This document shows positions 34,823 through 64,000 of a stretch of 64,000 nt of DNA, in pieces; within the stretch, counting starts at the first letter, position 1; the number at the start of each line of letters is the position of its first letter. Below the pieces are notes generated by a model. The model worked only from the letters and a program-made list of their open reading frames with translations. It was not told the origin of the DNA and searched no databases. Location: the NCBI GenBank assembly GCA_000149265.1, contig CH003275.1:1506087-1570086 (forward strand), in the 5' to 3' direction. The stretch comes from Ciona savignyi. Lineage: Eukaryota > Chordata > Ascidiacea > Phlebobranchia > Cionidae. A program made the position numbers and the translations under genes.

Positions 34823-35339
34823 CAGTGGAACCCCGCTTACCTGACCACCTACGGGACCGTGATCAAGCGGTCGCTTTAGCGGGGTGGTCGTGTTAGTGAA
34901 TTTTGATTGCAGCAAGTTGTCGTCATATGCAGCTTAAACGTCTGCATTTTTTATTATATTTATACCAAATGCCATTATTTTTATCAAATACTGCAGAATG
35001 AATTCAATACCAAAGTTTAGATTGTAGGATTCAGTTCTGTTTGCCACATTTTTTTTGTGTGCGCTCATTTATTCTTATAGTTTTGATCATAAAATAAATT
35101 TATCCTTGTTATTCTTGGTGACAAAGGCAAGTTATTTAGCACATGTGGTCACATAAGCGGAGTTAAATTTGAAGTTTTGGACCAAAATATGGCGGTCCTG
35201 GTCTGGAAACCGGGGGTGGTCGCGTTATTGAAACAAAATGCAATGCATTACCATAGTAAATTATTTGGGACCGCACTAAAGTGGTCCTGATAATGAGGTG
35301 GTCGTGTTATCGAGGTGGTCTTCAAGCGGGGTTCCACTG
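34823..35339. mobile_element. Small inverted-repeat transposon (517 bp), TA flanks
   Basis: Ends CAGTGGAACCCCGCTTACCT (left) and the reverse complement of CAGTGGAACCCCGCTTGAAG (right), flanked by TA at 34821-34822 and 35340-35341. The ends extend into GACCACC repeats and internal GGTGGTCG(C/T)GTTA motifs. CAGTGGAACCCCG-type ends are common in invertebrate MITEs (recalled, not checked). No transposase. Confidence 0.8.
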
Positions 35340-35816
35340 TATTCTTAACACGGACTGAACGAAACGTGTTGGTTGCTAAAACAAATAATAAACGTAGACA
35401 TAACAACGGAATTTTCTATTTCAATAGATCGACTTCGCCATCAGGTATACTGTTATACTTGGATTCAGTGTTTAGGATAAAAACTCATGCTTATCTGTAT
35501 GAAAGGGTATTAAAAGTCGTAATAATACGAGCATTTTTTTTAAATTTTGAGCTGATACCCTTCCGTACATCGGGAACTTTTTCCCAACAAAACAGCTAGG
35601 AGATGTATAAGCAACACCTTTATTTTACGAAGCTCTGTGTTCCATTATAACAAAACTGCTTAGCTAAACAGAAATATCGGCGCGAAGTCCAGCACATGTT
35701 GTTTACAAACAAACATTGGGGATTCACCATCAATGGTACTCAAAAAAAAAAAAAAAACATTTAAATGCCACAAATAAGAGAGGGCCCTATTTGGATCCAA
35801 TCGCATAGACGTCTCT

Positions 35817-36019
35817 TAGGATAGGATATTTATGTTTATCCTCGTGATTGGTTAAACCTAAGGAAATAACACAGCGGGCAATCGTCAGATCACCTCGTCG
35901 GATTACCGGAGCTATTGCAGGGTGTTGTGTATGATTCATACGTTCTTTAATTTGGTAGAACCTGCAACCCTTTGACTAAAAGTCAACGTACCAATCCACC
36001 AAGCTAGTTAGTCGGCTTA
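35817..36019 (-). repeat. SINE family 1 copy with internal deletion
   Basis: Reverse copy whose tail half (AGGATAGGATATTTATGTTT to AATTTGGTAGAACC) joins directly to the head end (GCAACCCTTTGACTAAAAGT). The central block with CCTTGGGCAAGGCACTT is lost. Confidence 0.75.
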
Positions 36020-37408
36020 ATTGGTTATATGCCTTCTAAAGTGTGGGTTAACTTAATACTACAAAGCGTTATTCAATAGCTCTTTATGCACAAATTTAAG
36101 AATGTTTTTTTTTTATCGTAAGCAAGTGAGATAAACTAGAGTTATACACTGAACATGGTTTATAGGTTAAGAAAAATGTAAATATCGTGTCGAGTGTACG
36201 TACCGGTCACGTGATCAGCACGAATTTTGGCGAAACGTTAGTCTAAAAAACTTGGTAAGTTTTTTATTGTGTTAAAGTATGACGCATAAAACTATTTAAT
36301 AAGCAATTGTTTATAATATAAACTATTTACAAACCAATAACCATCTTTATTTCAAATGACTGCTATGTTTGACGTTATAATGGGGTCCTTGGTAACCAAA
36401 AATGGTACTATACAGCATTGTTCAGACACCAAAATAACATACCAACAAGCGTTTTTTTTAGTTTAAATCATTTCCAATATGGGTTCAAAACTTGGCCCGA
36501 TTAATTGAAGTGATTTTGCGGTTGTGTAACCACTAACGTATAGTAAGCAAGTGAATATGAAACGAATCACTAGTTTAAAATATAAAAGTCACATTGTTTA
36601 CCATGCAAATAAAGCAAATAGTAAAATCCCTTATTAAATAATGAACACAACATCTAGTTGAAGAAGAGGACTGAAACAGAAATTACAAGTAAGAATGCAG
36701 TAATATTACGTCATAATGATTTCATTATCTCAAGCAAGTGATATTTCCGCGGGACTCGCAAAATATTTCCCCGATAGAATATTCTCGAAGTTTAGTAATA
36801 ACGATGCCATAGCGAAAAAGCGTCTGTAATTTTCCGCCCACTCGAATTCTGTTTTGTCTTGCTTTATGCGTGACAATTCACGCGCGGTGAAAAAGCTGAA
36901 TAGCTTGACGATAACAGAACGCAGTCAAAAGAGGCACCGATAACGTTGAAAAATAAATACTTTTGGGAATACACGACCAATGAGATTCAAGCCAAACAAC
37001 AGGCTTGGTCAAAAATTCAAAAAAAACGAACGTTTTATTAAATGGAATGTGTTTTTCCAAAGCCAATAAAAGTTTGTTTGATAGTGTTTTAAACTAAATT
37101 TATATTCTTTTTAAAACTATGACATTACAATGCCGGTCATTATTTGACTTATATGTTGACTGCCCATACATCCTTCTACAATGGTCCATTGTACAATATT
37201 CTGTTTAAACACACATCTTTGATTTGGGTTAGGCACAGATATCAGTTTATTTAGTGCTTAAAATAAAATATACCTTAAATGCATTTCTTAACGGTAAAAT
37301 AACGTTTCGTTTGTGGTGTGAACATTTATTATCGAAATACCGAATTTATACTAAGTTTCGTACAGTTTACATGGTTTATTTTATTGCATATATGCTACTA
37401 TATGATAT
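36020..37408. other. Downstream flank of the second GST copy
   Basis: From about 36715 this is the diverged partner of 31880-32370, with about 190 bp of extra sequence near 36850-37060. No gene is seen between 36020 and 36715. Confidence 0.5.
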
Positions 37409-37545
37409 TTAAAATGGTGTCTTGGGTCGGGTTGCCAAGTAAGCAGCCACCTTCGGTCTTGCAGCAGTACTGTCGTACACTTTCTTCAGCTTCGGGAATC
37501 GACCGATGACCGAGCTATCGAAATCGTTCAAAGAGTCCACAAATG
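37409..37545 (-). CDS. Second glutathione S-transferase copy, last exon only, cut by assembly gap
   Basis: Encodes the C-terminal 44 residues (FVDSLNDFDSSVIGRF to PKTPF, stop at 37409-37411). It is nearly identical to the last exon of the complete GST: about four base changes in 137, two of them changing an amino acid (S to G, S to P). The surrounding 3' flank is much more diverged. The other exons should lie to the right, but the N run begins at 37546 and no GST exon appears after it. Confidence 0.85.
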
Positions 37546-37645
37546 NNNNNNNNNNNNNNNNNNNNNNNNNNNNNNNNNNNNNNNNNNNNNNNNNNNNNNN
37601 NNNNNNNNNNNNNNNNNNNNNNNNNNNNNNNNNNNNNNNNNNNNN
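37546..37645. other. Assembly gap (100 N)
   Basis: Exactly 100 N, a conventional placeholder length, so the true size is unknown. It probably hides exons 1-3 of the second GST and possibly the first exon of the formin. Confidence 0.95.
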
Positions 37646-39009
37646 CATTTATATCCAACTTGGGCTATCTGGGCAAAAATTGCTTATTTAGCTTGTTTCT
37701 TTTAATTTTGTTTATATTGTTATTGTTTGTTCAAAAAATCAGTTGAACTTTGAAACTATTTGTGAAATATTATTTCTTAAGGCTTTTAATATATTTTTCT
37801 GAATCATCTCTTGCTATGCCTGGTTACTGACTTTTTAATAAAAGGTATTTATTGTCAGTTCTGGTCCCATGTGTTTAGGTTTGGTAACTTTGTTTTCATG
37901 TAAGATCAGGAAATTTTCTAACTATGACAGTACATTCTATATTTTTAACGTTATTTTCCATTCAGGTAAATTGAATAATATTTAAAAATAATTATTGACT
38001 GCTGAAATGATATACCCTTGGTCTTGGATCATATCATAAAATATACATGGAATGATCGAAGTGAAAAACGGGACTTTATTATTAGCGGATTAAGAGAATC
38101 ACAGAATGGACAAGTTTGACACCAAGCGGAAATCCAAATTTGTAAGTCCGGTTATAACCTAGGCCACTATTTGTGCTATAACAGAAAAGGAAATATCGTG
38201 CGTGACCCTTAAGTGAAACAATGACGTTGTTAAAATGACGACGTACTTGATGTTGCAATTTGATATGTACTTTCACAATAAAAGTCTGTCTGGTGTGTAT
38301 GAACAAAATAGTTTTAAAGGGATATCTTTTATACTTACCCAGTTTTAACCACATGTGCAAACACAATATTACTACAAAAAGACACTGGTATATATCCTAT
38401 ATTGTATTACGTAATATTGTTCAACAATAACTTTCTCAACACTTACTTAATTGCCATTGAAGTATATATATAAATATGTAAACCACACCACATATTTGCC
38501 TATTGTCTATGAATATGAATGACATTCCTTCATACATTTCATGTAGGTAGACGTAATTTATTCCTTTTCACATACCCTCTATTAACCATGGTTTCCGGCT
38601 CTAATGTCAGTTCTGCCAACATCAAAATGGGTATAAAAAATAAAAAAGTTACTGGGTTGTAAAATTGTAATATGCGTAATAGTTTATATCCTATTCTACA
38701 GTACCCTACCCATGTAGCTTTAGACTTATTTTGGCAGACCAATAATAAATATACTGATAATGATATAAAACAAGTAGGATTTCCAAAAACAACATATTAC
38801 ACTAAGTAGAATTTTTTAATTTTTTAAAAATTTTGTATGAAAACAGTCATTTTAGAATCATTGATATTAAAAAATAAAATTTCTAGTTTTGGTTTTTCTT
38901 TTTCTGAGCAGTTTCCATAGAATCTAAATATAGGCACATCCTTATATATTGTTATGTAACTATGATTTTTAACCAGGTATTGGCTGTAAACCCCAAAATT
39001 ATATTTCAG
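37646..39009. other. Non-coding stretch upstream of the first visible formin exon
   Basis: No convincing start exon was found for the formin. No GST exon was found either. The stretch is AT-rich and probably intronic or intergenic. Confidence 0.4.
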
Positions 39010-60903
<21,894 letters not shown>

Positions 60904-62420
60904 GTTCTCTAACACTGCCAATATTGAATCGTAAAAACAGTTTTTGGGCCTGATGGCCTGATTTTTTTGGAACCTTTTTTGTTTTCACCCTCGATGGACC
61001 CATATCCCAATTACGTAGCCCCATATCACCACCTTTTATGTCAATTGACCCAAGTTTTTTTATCCCAAATTTTCCTTCTTTCCTGCATCTTATATCCAGT
61101 CGAGCTTCTTCACTCAACATATGCTTTCAATGTTTCTACTTTCTACACGTGTTTGCCCCTTTTAAAACCCAGAGACAAAAAGAACGGTTGTTTTCATGGA
61201 GCTGATATGGTGATAGTTAAAATTGTGCTAGATTTTATTTCAAGACGCAACAATTTAAACATTATGACGGAAGTAAAAAAACAACAGCTGTAAAAATACA
61301 TTAAATTATATTAAAATTTAAAAACAATACATTTGCACTAAATTCGCCTTAAGAAAAAGTAAAAGCACTACCATTTTATTTCTGGTTTATTAATTCAGGA
61401 AAAAACATTCTTTTTGGTGGCTGTGGTAAGGGGTCAATTCGTGAACACGTTCAGTTTAGAAGTTTTTTCCGTCCAATTTAGCTGTACATATTTTTTCGTT
61501 TTCAATATTTTGGCGACTAATTGGGATTGAAACTAAAGTTGATCTTTTTTCTCATATATACTACATTATTATTGAACAGCTTATTTAACCGTTGATGTTC
61601 TTGTGTTTCTGAACACAGTAATGATGTGCTGATTTTATCAACGCTTTTTACGCTAATTTTAGTCATAAGATCATGTATTGTTTTAAAAAACACATGAATT
61701 CGTAAAATATTCAGCTTAATTTGTATAATAATCATTTGAAAATGGTAACTTTAAGAAAACTTTATGAACAATCCTTGGTAATGCCTGCAAAGGAATAGCT
61801 AACATCAATCTAATTTTTGAAATTATATTCTTTCAAGTTATCCGTTAAATCCTTCAAAACAGATTTTCCCACCAAATTACAAATGACAAACCCATCCATT
61901 TACAACTAACCCCCAAAACCTTATTTAAAGTTGCCATTTTTCAATTGGTATTTTACTCTTTCCTTCGCAAACCATAATTCCACCTGTACTCATTCTAAAA
62001 GCACCATACACCATAGTGATAAATTCGAAACGTTTTTTTTTTGCGGATTTCAATTTTTTTTTCTCCAACTTTTGTCGAACGAGAGTCTTTCCACTGCATG
62101 AATGAGCGCTGAATAAACGAGATCGCTTACACAAAGCAACTATCACGCTAATATGTCACCTAAGAACCTTTGCGAACTCACATTTGCATTTTACTAATAG
62201 TTAAACTTTGATACAAAGGTTTGTGCACTTGTTTTGCTATAAGCATTTTAAAAAGATGAAATTTTCTTTGAGAAGTTTAATTACTCCGTTTTGGTGTAAC
62301 CATTTTAAAATGATGATATTTTAATGTAACATATCTTTGCCAAGCTTTTGTTAAAGAACCTAAACAGTCTGGCACCATCGACAGATTAAAATATCTTAAA
62401 CAATCCCTACACAATTTTAG
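60904..62420 (+). other. Interval between the two alternative last exons
   Basis: Would be 3' UTR of isoform A and intron for isoform B. No gene is recognised; it is AT-rich throughout. Confidence 0.5.
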
Positions 62421-62698
62421 GAGGGGATATACGTGCTCTAGAGCGCTCTCGATCAAGAAGACACCTCATGAGCCCATCTTCGACGACGGCAGTCGACATT
62501 TCTTTGGATTCTGTGACTGCCGACGACTTTTCCGGTTCCCCGATGTTTAAAGCATCCTCGAATGGCCCCAAAAGGACAGTCTACCAATCAATGGAGGATG
62601 CCACAAGTGCCGGGAATTCGTCATCCAACAAAAAACGCGTTCGTAAACCCATCGGCGCAGATGCTGAAACTTTACTGGCAGAGCTCAATGCGCTTTGA
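62421..62698 (+). CDS. DIAPH: Alternative last exon B of the formin
   Basis: Starts after ACAATTTTAG in phase 1, encodes GGDIRALERSRSRRHLMSPS to LLAELNAL and ends TGA at 62696-62698. Joined to the exon ending 59240 it gives 1,230 aa in frame. Poly(A) signals AATAAA follow at 62857 and 62935. Because exon A carries its own stop, A and B should be alternative ends. Confidence 0.7.
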
Positions 62699-62856
62699 CC
62701 AGTTCTACTCCTTCAATTTTCTTATCCACAGCAGTACGCCCTGCATTCTCCTTGCTTAAAATCAAATTCAACATATTTTAGCATTGTGTTTTATTCGTAG
62801 TGTTCCTTTTTTCATTTTCACAATGATCTGCTGCCTTAAATAGAACATAGCCGCGC

Positions 62857-62940
62857 AATAAAAGAATAGTAAAGCTCTTATTAAAAGTGATTTTTTTGGC
62901 AACCAAAAAGTTCTATTTTTGCGTATGAATATTCAATAAA
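62857..62940 (+). promoter_or_regulatory. Two poly(A) signals after last exon B
   Basis: AATAAA at 62857-62862 and again at 62935-62940, 159 and 237 bases after the stop codon. Confidence 0.6.
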
Positions 62941-64000
62941 ACGTAATCACATACATTATCCAATCCAAATTTCGCCTAATAATTTGTAAAATTAAATTGT
63001 TATCAAATTGATGTTGTAGCTAATATGCCTGAAAACAAATATGTGTTTTTATACTTTTTATATACTTGTAGCTATTCCTTTTTGAGCCACACCACACATT
63101 AATAACTTGATCTTATGTGTATTTTATTGACAATCATTTAATATAACATCATGGCGTTTTGTGGTATGGAGCCTTTGGCTGTAAATTGATTTGAATTAAA
63201 TATAAAATACAGTAAAAATTGAGAGCATAATTTCTGGAATGCTGGTCCAAAAGAAAAGCCTAAATCAAAATATATAAAAAATATATAAGTTTTTTTTCGA
63301 AATGTAGGTGTATTGTGTTTAGCCCTGAAAATGAACTTCAATGGTGCTACTCAGAAAAGTGTTGTTAGCTGCTGTTTATGTGAAATACCCAAATTTAACC
63401 TCAAGGGTGGAAAGAATACAGGACTTATGACACAGACTTGTTCCAAGATGCCAAAAGTCTGGTTACCACATATATTATTTCATATTTATGCAATGTGTTA
63501 ATGGCATCATCAAAATGCTCCATTAATTTTAAGTTTTACAATATCAGTGTACAAATAAATATGAGAAGTAATTCAAGTAAATGTATGAACTACTTCTAAA
63601 AGCTACTTCTTAATTGCGGATATTTTATGCATTTTGTAGCAATTTTGATTTGTGGTCTCATCAAATGCTATTTAATAAAATATATCTGAAGAAATATATA
63701 GTATCCTTTAGGAAAATTGTTTTTGGTATTGCACGTAACTTCAAGATTTTTAATTGTACTCCGGATAATCTTTCGCATAGTAATTCATTAGTATCATCAT
63801 TTTGGACATTATATAGAAACTTCATTTTTGTATAATATACAAATTCGCCTGCCTGGATAATGACCAAAAATGCGATGGTGAGAACTTTAACCTGGCTAAT
63901 GTACGAGCTCCCTATGTTCTAGTTTCTAGGACAAGGCTCTTAACAGAATGTATACTAGATTTAATGGAAGTAAACAGATATTTGCACTGACCTCTAGGAT
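62941..64000. other. Right end of the window, no gene seen
   Basis: Short open frames only, without splice or family support. A string near 63856-63890 reads CLDNDQKCDGEN, which resembles an LDL-receptor class A start, but it lacks the rest of the domain. Confidence 0.4.

Noticed and set aside
63838-63998. Possible LDL-receptor class A exon (CLDNDQKCDGEN)
   Set aside because: Only two cysteines and the KCDGEN string; the D-x-S-D-E end and the remaining cysteines are missing, and there is no acceptor.

Overview
This is eukaryotic, AT-rich DNA, most likely from a tunicate of the Ciona type (inference). The evidence is compact genes with many short introns, a chordate-style set of extracellular domains, a diaphanous formin, and dense tRNA-derived SINEs. 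One 100-base run of N (37546-37645) shows it comes from a genome assembly. Most real genes are chains of short exons, so long open frames are a poor guide; I rebuilt gene models from splice sites, reading phase and protein-family similarity.

Layout. (1) 283-22163, plus strand: the 3' part of a large gene for a mosaic type I membrane protein. Domain order is EGF, SEA, EGFs, NIDO, AMOP, VWD, a MUC4-like region, EGFs, a second SEA-like region, ZP, a basic cleavage site, EGF, and a transmembrane helix. Its start lies left of the window. Its introns hold about twelve SINE copies, a minisatellite, and a complete young-looking Ty3/gypsy-type LTR retrotransposon (11231-15697) with a TACCC target duplication. 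(2) 22.2-25.2 kb: a decayed, 5'-truncated LINE. (3) 26428-27082, minus strand: a two-exon gene for a small secreted cysteine-rich protein resembling IL-17 cytokines, with a TATA box. Diverged repeats surround it, including a large inverted repeat whose left arm covers its stop codon and 3' UTR. (4) 30.0-31.2 kb: a SINE fragment and a 949-bp TA-flanked inverted-repeat transposon. (5) 32371-33263, minus strand: a four-exon sigma-class glutathione S-transferase (196 aa). The last exon of a tandem copy lies at 37409-37545, cut by the N gap. (6) 39010-60903 or 62698, plus strand: a diaphanous-type formin whose 22 exons stay in frame throughout. It has GBD/DID, coiled coil, FH1, FH2 and DAD regions and alternative last exons. 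Two of its introns are U12-type AT-AC introns. The first coding exon is not visible and may lie in or near the gap. (7) 62.9-64.0 kb: no gene seen.

The genes do not form a pathway. The mosaic protein should act at the cell surface or in a coat, the cytokine-like protein outside the cell, the GST in the cytosol, and the formin at the actin cytoskeleton downstream of Rho GTPases. The main items of interest are the paired AT-AC introns, the cytokine-like gene, the NIDO-AMOP-VWD-ZP architecture, a one-base frame break in one EGF exon, the LTR element with near-identical LTRs but a broken coding region, and the related alternative last exons of the formin.
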